Shown here piece by piece: positions 33,087 to 45,233 of a stretch of 64,000 bases of DNA (its first letter is position 1; every line of letters begins with the position of its first letter). The DNA lies in assembly GCF_003576645.1 (NCBI RefSeq), contig NC_044924.1, positions 19,382,912 through 19,446,911 of the forward strand, given 5' to 3'. The translations under genes were made by a program, and so were the position numbers. Origin of the DNA: Ipomoea triloba (lineage: Eukaryota > Streptophyta > Magnoliopsida > Solanales > Convolvulaceae). The notes under the pieces were generated by a model. That model was not told the DNA's origin. It saw only the letters and a list, made by a program, of their open reading frames with translations, and made no database searches.

Positions 33087-35120
33087 CTTCTAGCGGAGTA
33101 CCTTATTTAAAAGGTAATTACTTGTCAAAATCGCCTCACCCCACATATTTTGAGGTAAGCCCAAACTGATAAGCATCGCATTCATCATTTCTTTCAATGT
33201 ACGATTCTTTCGTTCTACAACACCGTTCGATTGAGGTGCGTAAGGTGCTGTACGCTCGTGTATGATTCCTACACTTGCACAGAAGTCACCAACTGGTGCT
33301 TCGTACTCACCACCTCTATCGCTTCTAACCTTTTTAATCCTTTGACTAAGTTGGTTTTCAACTTCATTCTTATAAAGAATGAATTTATCCATGGCTTCAT
33401 CTTTGCTATTCAGCAAATATACATAGCAATATCGCGTGCAGTCATTGATAAACGTGATAAAATATTTATTACCACCTCTTGTTTGTATTGATCTAAAATT
33501 GCACAAATCACTATGGATTAATTCCAGTGGTTCAGTTTGCCTTTCAACCGATTTGAAAGGTGCTTTAGTTAGTTTTGCCTCAACACAAATATCACATTTG
33601 TTATTTGTGTCAATTTGAAAAGTAGGAATATGGTTCATGCTAATTAATCTACGCATAGAGTTAAAATTAACATGACCTATTCTACCATGCCACAGATTGG
33701 AAGACTCAAGCAAGTAAATAGAAGTATCGTTTCTTTTATTCATAACAATAGGCATTACACTGAGCTTAAACAGCCCATCGGTTACATAGCCTTTGCCTAC
33801 AAATATTCCTAACTTTGATAAAACAACCTTGTCTGACTCGAAGACCATCTTGAAGCCATGTTTATTCAGCAACGAGCTAGACACCAAATTCTTCCTCAGC
33901 TCAGGAACATACAGCATGTTTTTCAACGTCAGCTCCTTCCCGGAAGTCATCTTCAGAACCACCTTGCCCATACCCTCCACAGCGGACTGAGCAGAGTTTC
34001 CCATCCACACCTTATCGCCCTCAATGGTCTCAAAGGCGGTGAACATCTCCCCGTTGCAACACAAATGCCTTGTTGCACCGGTGTTGATGAACCACTCACG
34101 TGGGTTAGAGCCCACGAGGTTCACCTCAGTGATCATAGCCGATAGGCTAATTTCGGCCACTTTTTGGCTCACATATCCAACCATATTGGCTTTAGAACTC
34201 TTGTTCTTTTTCCTTGGAGCCTTGCATTCAGCCGACTTGTGGCCAGTCTTGCCACAATTGTAGCACATACCATGGAACTTACCCTTGGTAATGCCACCTT
34301 TTGGACCTAGCTTCTGCTTGTCCTTCTTAGCCTTCTTGGAGTGTTGACCGTGCTCCACCACGTTGGCTTTAGCGCCATCAAAGACAGGACCCTTGCCGTC
34401 ATTTTTCCTGTTCCCCTCCTCAATTCTGAGTCGCTAGATTAGGCCCTCCAGGTTCATCTCCTTTCGCTTGTGCTTAAGGTAGTTTTTGAAGTCCTTCCAC
34501 CCTGGAGGCAGCATGTGGATCATCGATGCCACTAGAAAGGACTCACTAATTTGCATGCCCTCGTCACGGATTTCATCAAAGATTAGTTGTAAATCTTCAA
34601 CCTGACTTAGCACGGTCTTGGAATCAACCATTTTAAAGTCGAGGAATCGGTCAACCACAAATTTCTTTACGCCTGCATCCTCGCTTTTTTACTTATGATC
34701 CGAGGCTTCCCACAGCGCTTTCGCTGTGCCAATTTTACGATATACATCGTTGCGGCAAAGGAAGTCCGAATCCTTCCAAAACCCAACCGCCATCACGGAT
34801 TGTGGATCATCTTGCTTCAACTCAGGCACTTTCTCGGTCAAGAACCTTGCCAAGCCGAGTGTAGCCAGGTAGAACATCATCTTTTGCTGCCACCTCTTTA
34901 AGTTCGAACAAGTGAACTTCTCCGGCCTTTCGGCCGAACACCTTGGTATCGAAGGTACCTGCATCGTAGGAATATACCCCTCAATGCCCACACCATTTTG
35001 TGAACCAACGTTCACTGGTGCTTGGGAATGTGCAACTCCGTTGCCGTTCCCACCACTGTTGTTCTCCACAACATTCTCACCCTCATAAACTGGAAGTGCA
35101 GGATTCTCTATTTTTTTCAC
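33087..35120 (-). pseudogene. gag-pol: Element E gag, protease and integrase
   Basis: N-terminal half of the polyprotein, one frame with stops at about 34687, 34434 and 33088. Gag shows KRWQQKMMFYLATLGLARFL, DFLCRNDVY and WKDFKNYLKHKRKEM. The zinc knuckle is CYNCGKTGHKSAEC (about 34262). Protease: WFINTGATRHLC, where the usual D-S/T-G reads N-T-G, a change in the catalytic residue. Integrase: HGRIGHVNFNSM, CDICVEAK, LIHSDLC, SDRGGEY and ERTAPYAPQSNGVVERKN. The frame begins without ATG only about 29 bases from the LTR edge, so the leader and the true gag start appear deleted. Confidence 0.9.
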
Positions 35121-35148
35121 GATAAACAGATTAATAAGGTTTTAAGCT

Positions 35149-36113
35149 TGTTAGGAAATAATATTACAAAAATAATATTTCCAGAAAAAAAACAAGCACA
35201 AAAGAAACGAAAGGAATATTTGGACAAGGGTAAGCTTGAGTCGTGTACTCACTACACTGTCCTTAAAACCTTATTTGCTACCTCCCACGGTGCTAGGAGC
35301 GTTGTAGCCTAGGTTTCACAGGATAAAACAAGCTTCGATCTCTAGTTTGAGCACTCAAACTTAGAAACGCAGCGAACAAGAACAAAGGTCTAAACACAGT
35401 ATGTAAAGAAGAGAGTAGAAGCAGAGTTTCGAGAGAGAAAAATATATATTTTTTGTTCTGTGTAAAATGCAGCTTCTACCATCAACTTATATAGGAGTTG
35501 CTGGATTAATAGCATTTAATCATAGGCACTTAATCTGATCATAAAACCATGCTTGTAACTCCTGTAACGGTAGAGCACTACCTGAGAATTGATTCAAATA
35601 ATAAAAATTGGAATTAACCCGGAATTAATTCCGTAACGGATGAATAAAAACTTGAAAGGTCACTACCCGAGAAAAGGAGTCACACAGAGGTGTTCAGATT
35701 ACACGAATGGACTAGGATTCGACCAATGATTCGGGCTACGGAAGGTCGAACCATTGCGCGAGTCGTCCGAACGAGTCCTCACCGAGGACTAGGAGACCAC
35801 CACGAGTCCTTATCCGAAACCTTCTTGGCCGAGAACTAGTGGCTTCGTGTTGGAAAAAGTCTCGAAAATTTGGCATAACTTAGCCCACAAGGCCACCCAA
35901 TTTTCTGAACGACATTCGTGCCCGCAGGTGCCGGCGCACACGAGTTCAAGCCTTTTCGAACTCATTTTGGGATTTGATTTGCACCCCCACTGCGCGCGAG
36001 AGAGAGCCTCTATGCTATACAATTCACTCAGCCTAAGAAAGGCTCTTGTATAAATAGTGGTGCAAACCCACTTCCCAAACCAATGTGGGACAAAGCCTTA
36101 TTCTAAAGCTTTC
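35149..36113 (-). repeat. Element E 5' LTR, first part
   Basis: First 965 bp of the LTR from TGTTAGGAAATA, with the TATA box CTTATATAGG (minus-strand core) at 35486-35495. It breaks at 36113 inside ctttc, where element F begins, and continues at 61188. Confidence 0.93.
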
Positions 36114-37438
36114 TGATGGTTGTGAGTTATATGGTGAGGTAGTGAATGTGAAGGTGGTAAAACGAAGAGTCATGAACTCTCCGAGTGTCGTGTCTCTCGC
36201 GGATGGCAAATTGGAGAATATACAAGTCTCCTATCTTGAATTGTTTAGATAACGCGAAGGTTGAACCTATAGAGATTGGTAGAGTGAAATAGTGAGAGTG
36301 CAAGGGTTAAGGATATTTAAAAAGAGTAAATGTGAATAGAAGCGGATGGGGGCTAGAATATCATGGAGATTAGTTCGAAACGTACGGTAGAAGTTTGATT
36401 TCCAATGAGTTATGTTTGAAGGAGCTTGGAACATTGTCCTGAGTGGCGTCACACTCAAGCTCCCAATCCTTAGTCGGTTGGGGAATTTTGTCAAACACTT
36501 TGTCTACAAGTTTCATCCGGATCTCATCATCTCAGATTGAGAGCGGGAGATGTGGGTAAGTGGGCTACATCTCTTTGCGATATCTCGCCAAGGAGATGAT
36601 CATATACTCTTGAAGAGATCGGGGCCCTCGATCTAACAAGATCATACAAAACATACATACAATTTCAACATTCCCCAAAGAAATCAAACTCATTCATCAA
36701 TTTTAGATCATGAACACCAAATCTCCATCCTTCCTAGCCCCTATCCTTAGGATTAGCCCTTCATAGGCTTTAACAACATCATCTCATTCAAATAGAAAAG
36801 CATATTTACAGGATCAAAATAAAAGCAAATAACTTTAGGAAAAATGAAAAGCAAGAGAGTTCCAAAGAGAAAGCAAGTTAAAATGAAAGAGTTTACCCAA
36901 AAGGATCTCAAGGCTATGGAGATCCAAGTTTTCTTCTCCAAGGAGCTCTTCTTCCTCCCCTTAATCATCTCTAACCCTAACCTAAAGTGAGAAGTGAAAA
37001 ATTGACAAAAGACTCCCTCCTCCTAGCTGAAATGTCCCTTAAATACTAAAACATCGCGCAGGGTTCTGGTGCCCGTCCACGCCTGCTCACACGCGTGTGG
37101 ACTGGCGTGGATGCGTACTAGAATAATTCCACGCCAGCTCACACGCGTGGTGGTGCTTGTGGGCGTGAATCTCTCCGTTTTTGTCTTTTTTGTTGTTTCC
37201 GGTTTGGTCTTTGTGTGTCCCCGTGTGGATTGGTTCTTCTCTTCATTGCTTTATGCTTTCCTTGGTTGATTTCAGCCTCTAACCATGTGGAAATCTTTCA
37301 AAACACACCACACAAAACTCTTTTTCAATTTGTTAGTAAAATAACATGAAAACACATGATTGCACTCTTCAAGACTTTGTTTTGGCAAGAAATCAACTTA
37401 ATTAGTTCTAGATAATTAAGTACTTTTGGTGTCTATCA
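36114..37438 (-). repeat. Element F 3' LTR
   Basis: LTR of 1325 bp, TGATGGTTGTGAG to GTCTATCA, with few visible differences from the 5' LTR. A CACACGCGTGTG palindrome lies at 37088-37099 with a second half-decayed copy near 37140, in the same CACGCC...GGCGTGG frame as in A. Confidence 0.93.
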
Positions 37439-38869
37439 AAGTTTCCACACTTTAGATTGCTCGTCCACGAGCAAATTATACACTCAAAGCCTTCTCATTT
37501 AGATGCCAAAAATATCTAAGCTAAAGATATGCTCAATCTAATGATTAGTATTCATTCAAAACACAATCTGCCAGAAGATATGAAATCTTTCACAATATCT
37601 TCAAGGAATGATAAAAATGTGTCATACACTGCTATGAATATTCAAACAAAGCAAAACCCCTGTTAGTTATAGTTTGGACGATTGAACAGTTCTCACAATA
37701 TCAAGCATGCAATCCAAAAATTTTATTCACCTCTTATTGTGCGAAGGCCTTAAGCTGATCCCCCTAGTGGGAACGATGTACAAAACCTAATCAATCGGCC
37801 TCCCTTATCGCCAAAGCCCAACGTAAAAGTAAGTGAAAATAAATACATGGGCTGCTGTCCGCCAATGGCTTGGGCGGTAACTCATTCTTCTCACTTCCTA
37901 GGGTAACATCATCAAGTGACCCGACTTCACATGGAGCTCCATGCTTTTTTTAAGACAGTGCAATGGGTGCTTGAACCCTAGCGAAGCGGCTTCCCTCATC
38001 TCAATTTTCTCATCTCCTAGGGCCATTTTATTGTGAGCAACCGACTCCAGATAGAACATTTATGCATTTTGAAGACTGTGGTTGCTCACCACCTAGCGAG
38101 ATGGTTTCCTCGTATCTTATCTCGGGGATTGGCCTTTTTGCCTTTTCTACTCTTTCTCCGAACAACCCCTCATGCCTCTTACTTTGTGAAAAGGGATATT
38201 TCACTCAATGCTCACTAGAAAGCTCTCCTTTTGCCCCATGTTCTATCTATGATTATTCAATTCCGGGCTTTGCTTAACTTATCTTTCTGAAATTAGAAGT
38301 TGCACACTCCCACTTCAAGAGATCCTTAACTAAGGTCTTTACAAAATAAGAGGTGAAAACCAAGCAAGCATGCAAATTTTCAAATTTTAGAGGTCAAAGT
38401 AGGGGTACTTTCAAGGTTATTTAAACAGAAAAAACTTTTTGGCACAGATTTAGCATTCTCCAAATATAGAATGAATAACAACACATACTTGTGGCTTGAT
38501 TATCTTTCAAACAAATGAAACAGATTCATTTTCATTTTTAAGCACAGCGTGCTCTTTCCACACTTTAGACCAAACATCGTCCTCGATGTTGACTTAGAAT
38601 GTAATGAAACAATGACATAACAAAACATGCATGTTTCCACACTTTAAAATGATAACATGAGGTTCACATAATAGATAGACGAGGGATAAGAGGTAAAGGA
38701 CCTAGTAAGCATGCCACGTCATATTGCTCACAAATGCTCGAATAGATGATTCTCATGTTCTTGCAACGAGATCCGCATGGAAATATAGAACCTACGAAAT
38801 AGGGAATCACAACTAAGAGGGTTATTTGATAAAATAAGGTAAAGATAATAATAAAGCAAGGTAAATAAC
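37439..38869 (-). other. 3' noncoding region of element F
   Basis: About 1.4 kb without a gene, alignable by eye with the 3' regions of A and B. It has CATGGAGCTCCATG near 37931, the phrase CCACACTTTA beside the LTR (minus TAAAGTGTGG, the likely polypurine primer) and near 38570 and 38637, and AACATCGTCCTCGATGTT near 38573, an 18-base palindrome-like element also found around 10270 in A. Confidence 0.65.
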
Positions 38870-38914
38870 GGGTTGCCTCCCGATCAGCTCTACGTTTAAT
38901 GTCTTTAGCCCGAC
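38870..38914 (-). other. Conserved post-ORF block of element F
   Basis: The minus strand runs GTCGGGCTAAAGACATTAAA, CGTAGAGCTG, ATCGGGAGGCAACCC, about 65 bases after the integrase stop. Confidence 0.7.
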
Positions 38915-38980
38915 GAGAATGATATGAGGATCTTGTTACTCAACATCCCAGGGTACTAGCCTGCAATACTGGACTATTCC

Positions 38981-41135
38981 CTACGCATTCTCCATCCCAT
39001 AGTATTTCTTGACTTGATGGCCGTTGACTATGAAAGTTCCTTTCTCGGGATGCATGAATTCTTTGCTCTTCTTGATGTGCATGTCATGGTAAAACTTTGA
39101 TCGTTCCATGTAAGATCTGGATGTCTCATAGGCAAGAAAACGACATTCTTCCAATTCATTCAGTTGAAACATCTTCTCCTGTCCAGTTATGGTTAGATCT
39201 TCATTCAGCTTTTTAATGGCCCAATACGCCTTATGTTCGATCTCAACCGGAAGGTGACATGTTTTGCCATATACCAATCTGTATGGAGTAGTCCCTATTG
39301 GTGTCTTATATGCAGTCCGAAAAGCCCATAAAGCGTCGCTAAGCTTGTCAGCCCAATCCTTTCTATGCCGAGCCACTGTCTTTTCCAATATAGCCTTGAT
39401 ATCTCTATTTGCATTCTCAACTTGCCCGGTAGTTTGAGGGTGATATGGAACTCCTCCCCTATGTTGTATGCCTTGCTTTTGAAGTAGTCTCCGCATGGGC
39501 ACATTTCGGAAGTGTGTTCCTCTATCGCTAATGACAATCCGTGGCACTCAAAACCTTGTGAATAATTTTTTTAGAAATCTTGTTACGCTCCTGGCATCAT
39601 TGTTTCGAAGTGCTTCCGCTTCAACCCACTTCGATACGTAATCCACTACTATAAGGATATATTTGAAACCTTTGGAGTCTGGAAAAGGTCCTGCAAAATC
39701 TAATCCCCATATATCAAAAATTTCGCATGCCAATATGTAATTCTGCGGCATCTCATCTCGCCCAGTGATGTTCCCAGTCCGTTGACATCTGTCACAATTT
39801 CTTACGTAAATCTGAGCGTCCCGAAATATTGAGGGACAATAGAATCCTGCTTCAAGCCTCTTCTTGCGGTTCTGTTTGCCGAGTGATGGCCCATTTGGTG
39901 GCACTCTCCCAGAATTTCATGTCCTTCAGCCTCTGTTACACAACATCGAATTATTTGATCAGCGCACACTTTAAAGAGGTATGGCTCGTCCTAGAAATAA
40001 AATCGAGATTCTGCTTTTAATTTCCTCCTGCATGTATATCCAAAAATTCTGGTAATTCACCCCCTACAATGTAGTTGTCCAGATCTGCATACCAAGGTGT
40101 GAGATAGAGACCAATCAATTTCTCTTCAGGAAAATATTCATTCACGTCTCCAGTCGTATCTTGTCCCTTCTCATTTTCTAGTCTCGACAAATGATCAGCT
40201 GCACTATTCTCAACTCCTTTTCGGTCCACAATAGTCACGTCAAATTCTTGCAACAACAAAATCCATCTAATCAGTCTTGGCTTTGCTTCAGGTTTAGACA
40301 TAAGAAATCTGATAGCCGCATGATCAGTATGAATGATGACCTTTGACATCAAGATATATGATCTGAATTTATCCAATGCAAACACTATTGCAAATAATTC
40401 TTTCTCGGTCATGTTGTAGGCTTGTTGTGGCTTTGTTAGCATTCGACTAGCATAGGCAATAGGCTGAAATTTCTTGTCATTTTTCTGCCCTAGCACAACT
40501 CCAACCGCAAAATTGCTTGCAGCGCACATTAGCTCAAAAGGTTGATCCCATTTTGGTCCTACAAGAATTGGAGTATGTACCATGGAATTCTTCAAATCCT
40601 GGAATGCTTTCATAGCGTCCTCATTTAGTTCAAATATAGCATCCTTTTCCAACAATTTAGTCAACGGTTTTGCAATTTTTGAGAAGTCCTTTATAAATCT
40701 TCTGTAGAATCCCACATGTCCTAAGAAACTCCTCAAGGATGTCACATTGTGCGGTGGTGGCAGGGTTTCAATAATTGTTGTTTTAGCTCTGTCAACCTCA
40801 ATTCCTTTTTTCGAAATTTTATGTCCAAGCACAATTCCTTCCGTGACCATGTAATAACATTTTTCCCATGATAACGCCAAATTCATCTGCTGACACCGTT
40901 CTAAAACCTTCTCTAGATTTCCAAGGCATTCTTCGAAAGTTTCTCCAAAAATTGTGAAATCATCCATAAATACTTCCATAAAATTACCAATGAAATCTTC
41001 AAAAATAGCCAACATGCAGCGCATGAAGGTAGCAAGGACGTTACAGAGACCAAACGGCATTCTTCTGTAAACAAACGTACCAAACGGACAAGTGAATGTT
41101 GTTTTCTCTTGATCCTCCAAGGCTACTGGAATTTG
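38981..41135 (-). pseudogene. pol: Element F RT (C-terminal part), RNase H and integrase
   Basis: Continues the RT cut by [27 protein letters not shown], the catalytic FMDDF (about 40960), then the RNase H region with [20 protein letters not shown] and [13 protein letters not shown], ending in a frame break at about 40017. Integrase follows with the HHCC region (CHQMGHH, CDRCQ), [23 protein letters not shown] and [11 protein letters not shown], giving an intact D-D-E set, and a C-terminus ending YYGMENA. Breaks: frameshift and TAG near 39985-40017, a frameshift near 39880, and TGA at about 39548 where Gly is usual. Otherwise well preserved. Confidence 0.9.
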
Positions 41136-41140
41136 AAAGT

Positions 41141-42879
41141 TGTTAGGAACATCATGTAATAGGTTTTGATGATACCAACTGTTAAGTGAAAATCTCCAAG
41201 TCTCGAAAGATAGGAATCAATGTAAGTTCGACAAGTAAACTAAGAGCGAAAATACAACCGGGTAACTTGAGCTCAACTCGGAAAATATTTAAGCTTGAGG
41301 TAAACTTGTATGAACATCTTAGAAGAATCGTGTTGTAATTTCATAGATAGATCAGTAGAAGGCACGAGACGACACTGGAGGAATAAGGGTCTGCGAGACA
41401 TCAACTAAGTCTCGAGACATAAGCAGAGTTCGAGAGGAAGAGCTCTCAATGCTTGGGTTCATGACATCAAACAATCGAGACATCAACCTTGGTCTCGATA
41501 AACTGACACTTCTCCAGTAATGCTGAATGATAGTCAGGAAGCATACTTAAAGTTTGGAGAAGAAGAATATCATGGAGATAAAATAATGAAGAGGTGCCGA
41601 ACGTGAGTTTTCAAAATGGACGGAAATGGATGACACATCAGATTTCCACCACAAACGGTCAAAAGGTGCACCAATGCTGAAGTAGTCTGATTCCCTACAA
41701 ACAAGGAATACTGGGAATATAAAAAGAGTAACTTTTACCAAAAGACGAAAGTGGAGCATGGACTCAAGAAAGTGAACTATGGAATATTCACTACAAGACA
41801 AGAGGTTCAAGTTACAAGATCACCACTCCATGAAATATGCTGAAAATATGCAAGACCCATGATCAGCATGGGAGACAAATTTCAAACGGAATAATTTTCC
41901 CTCCAACGGAATTATTCCTCAACTCTCATATAAAAAAGGACGTGAAGACACAAATCAGAAAAAAAGAAGGAACAGAGTTGGAAAATTTGAAAGCGGTGTC
42001 TGATTCAAACGTTCAAGTGCAAGTACTAAATTTGGAATATCATCCTGATATTCAAAACAGCGAGAAAACACATCTTAGTGTTTGAGAGAGTTACAAAGCT
42101 TAAACTGTTATACATCTAGAAGGTGACCGAAGCTGCTCTACACCGAAGTTGATTCAACGATAGCTTGTGGTCAGATTGTAGTCTGTTACATTCAACTGTG
42201 ACAACCAAAAACACCTTGCTTTGGATTAAGCAAGAGAGGTGGAGTAACCTGGCAGCTGTCCGAGTGAAAGAAACCTGAGGCTTGACGCGGGCTTGGTGAT
42301 CAAAGGTCAAGTGCTCGAGAGGTGGAGTAACTGGAAGCGGGGAGAAAGACCTTGGAGAGGCGGAGTAACCTGGGAGCTGTCTTGTGAAGATCCTGAGGCT
42401 TGAGGCGGGCTTGGTGATCAAAGCTCAAGTGCTCGATAGGTGGAGTAACAAGAAGCGGGGCGAAAAACCTGAGGCTTGAGGCGGGCTTCGTGATCAAAGC
42501 TCAAGCGCTCGATATTGTACTAAAAAGGGAAGTTTTTAGTGCAATCCTTCCAGGGAGTTTCTGGAAGAAGAGTGGACGTAGGCGGGTTGGCCGAACCACT
42601 TAAAAAATCTCTCTTGCATTTACTTAATGCTTTTATCTCTCGCTAACCTCTCGATTGCACTACATATAAACACACCTCTCGAACTAACTCAAACTCGTGC
42701 TAACTAAAAGGGGATAACATTTTCGCTGCGCATAAAACTTTGTCTTCACCTCGTGAGGTATCGAACCTAAACATCCTAAGTTCAATACACACGAGAGGTC
42801 GAAAAGATTTGCAAAATCTTATACAAGTCTATTCACCCCCCCCCCTATAGACTTGTACCCCATCCCCTTGGGACCAACA
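41141..42879 (+). repeat. Element G 5' LTR
   Basis: LTR of 1739 bp, TGTTAGGAAC to GACCAACA. The TATA-like ACATATAAAC is at 42662-42671. A run of C and T precedes the end (about 42835-42848). CTCGAGAGGT-type motifs occur several times. Confidence 0.93.
42233..42510 (+). repeat. Imperfect tandem repeats in the 5' LTR of G
   Basis: Blocks containing GGTGGAGTAAC, AAACCTGAGGCTTGA and CGGGCTTGGTGATCAAAG recur with GAGTAAC seen four times (about 42241, 42320, 42363, 42442). The 3' LTR (55155-55310) has fewer copies, so the array varies between the two LTRs. Confidence 0.75.
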
Positions 42880-42881
42880 AT

Positions 42882-42893
42882 TGGTATCAGAGC
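42882..42893 (+). other. Primer binding site of element G (tRNA-iMet)
   Basis: TGGTATCAGAGC, 2 bases after the LTR end, is the classic complement of plant initiator tRNA-Met used by copia elements. Confidence 0.95.
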
Positions 42894-42992
42894 AAGTTCT
42901 CTGATCGATATAAACCTTTGTTTATATTGCCTAGAGATCCTTCTTTGAAAAATCTTTTAAAAGTTTTCAAAGCACGAGATAATTTTTCTAAT

Positions 42993-45228
42993 ATGGATAG
43001 CATGTTGTCGAGACATCTTCTCTTTGATGTTAGCAGGTTCGATGACTGGAAAACACGCATGCTTGCGTATCTATCAGCCCTCCATGATGAGATGGCCGAA
43101 GTTATAACATCTGGACCAGTCAAGATCATGATGGTAAACACGGCTGCTGAGCAAACCAGGGATACACCAAAGTATGTCCCCAAACCTAGGGAAGAATGGA
43201 CAAGTGATGATAGGAAGAGAAACAACCTGGACAACATTGCCAAGGATATTCTCTTCAGAGCTATAGACGAAACCATCTTCCCAAAAGTAAGAAAGTGCAA
43301 AACGGCGAAAGAGGTATGGGATACTTTGATGTTAATTGGTGAAGGTGACGAACAGGAAAAGGAGAACAAGCTCACCGTGGCCATGAAGAAGTTCGAGGAC
43401 TTCAAGATGAAGCCAGGGGAAAGCATCGACAGCATGGAATCTCGTTTCATGAAGTTATCAATAGAGATCAGTGATCTCGAGAAGGAGATTCCACAAAAGG
43501 AGCTAAACCTGAAGGTCTTACGAGGCCTTACCAAGGAGTGGGAAATGAAGGTGATCACAATGCGTGATCACAGGGATTTGAAGAACACCACAACCGACCA
43601 ACTGTTCAGAGATCTCAAAGCCTTCGAATTTGAGATGTTTCCGAGAGATGAGGACGTGGTGGACAGACGGAATGTGGCACTGGTTGCGGACCAACCAACC
43701 ACCTCCTCAAGGTCAGATCCTAATCCCACTGATTTTTTATCTGACGAACAGTTTGCTTTCTTCATGAGAAAATTCAGGAAGTTTATGAAGAAGACACCGG
43801 AAAGCAATACAAGTTCACATTCTTCCTCAAGAAGGAAAAATGAGAGATACACATCCAGAAGAATGGAGGAAGAAGATCAAGGTCTATGCTACAACTGCAG
43901 GAGGCCAGGACACTTCAAGGCTGAATGCCCTTACCCACCAGTAAGCAAGCATCAAGGTCAGGAAGGCAAGGATTCCAGAAGAAAAGAGGAATCCAGAGAG
44001 AGGCCAGCCAAAGGTAGCCTCAAGGGAGAAACAAAGACATACCTGCGCAGGAAGGCGCTAGTTGCTGAGGAACTCGAGAAGACAATCGAGGAGTCCGAGA
44101 CATCGAGCTCCAGTGATAGCAGCAGCAGCTCAGAGGATGAGAGGGGGCTCATCTGCTTATACACTACAGAAGAGGAGGATCAATGCTTGATGGCTATCAA
44201 TAATGAGGTAACTCCCTTCCACATCTCGCTGCTCTATTTCTACTTCTCAATGTTCTTCGTTTAGAAGCGATGAGGACCCCTTCGAGACTATGGAATTGAT
44301 CAGAAGGAACCTCAAAATCGCTAACAGCACTCATGCCAAAATTAGGGAAGAAAACAGCAAGCTAACCGCTGAAAGAGATATGCTTAAGAACGTCTCGAAA
44401 GAGAATTCAGAGCTAACTCTCAAAGTAAGTGAGTTAGAAGCTAAAGTAATCCTACTGACTGAAGAGTGCAAAGCTCGAGAGACCAGAGAGCTTAATCTTA
44501 GAAAGGTCATAGCATCATACACTAATTCCTCCAAAGCTATGGAGAAAATGGTGGATGATTACAGACCAGCAAATGACAGAACCGGTCTCGGGTTTCGTCG
44601 GAACAGTCTCTCGAGAGATAAGCAGACCAATGGTTTGGGAACTTCAAGAAATGGAGGATCTCAACCCAAACCAAATAAAGGTCATAAAGGACCAAGAGAA
44701 AAGACCAGAGTAGCTATTCATAAACCGTCCCTATACACCAGCAATGGAAAGTATAGGAAAGCTACGAAGAATGGCCGGGTAAACAATATCGAGAGATCAC
44801 CTCGCTATCTCTCGCAAGGCCATTCCAAGTACAAAAAGAGCTACATTCCATATAATGCGCCTCAAGGCAAATATGGAAGGTCTGAGATTCACATAGTTAG
44901 GAACTCACGGATGGAGAAAGGCAGACTCTATCCATCTAGTGAGAATTGGTCATCGAATCACAATTTTTGGAAGAAATCTCACTTTCAGCAATTTCACATG
45001 ACCAAACAGCGTATGAAAGGCATGGTGCATAAGCCGATCGAAAAGTCTATACCTAAGTTGATTTATGCACCACAGAGGCCCAAAACATTTGCTAGCATTC
45101 CTTATGATTATCAAACGTACAATGGCTACATTGCGCCTAGGTCTGGAATAATGGGCACAAGGTATAAATGGATGCCTAAACTCACTAACCCACCAGGACC
45201 CAAGGTTTGGGTACCTAAACTAGCTTAA
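42993..45228 (+). pseudogene. gag: Element G gag, frameshifted
   Basis: ATG at 42993 (MDSMLSRHLLFDVSRF) opens gag, with FDDWKTRMLAYL, KTAKEVWDTL, MKKFEDFKMKPGESI and LKVLRGLTKEWEMKV, then a CCHC knuckle CYNCRRPGHFKAEC (about 43890) and a Ser/Glu-rich region. The frame closes at 44264 and coding resumes in another frame as SDEDPF at 44266, followed by a coiled coil (to about 44510) and a basic Tyr/Pro-rich tail ending in repeated KxWxPKL motifs at 45228. The 57 bases 44208-44264 look like a short intron (GT start, pyrimidine-rich end, AG), but removing them does not restore the frame. Confidence 0.88.
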
Positions 45229-45233
45229 TTTCC

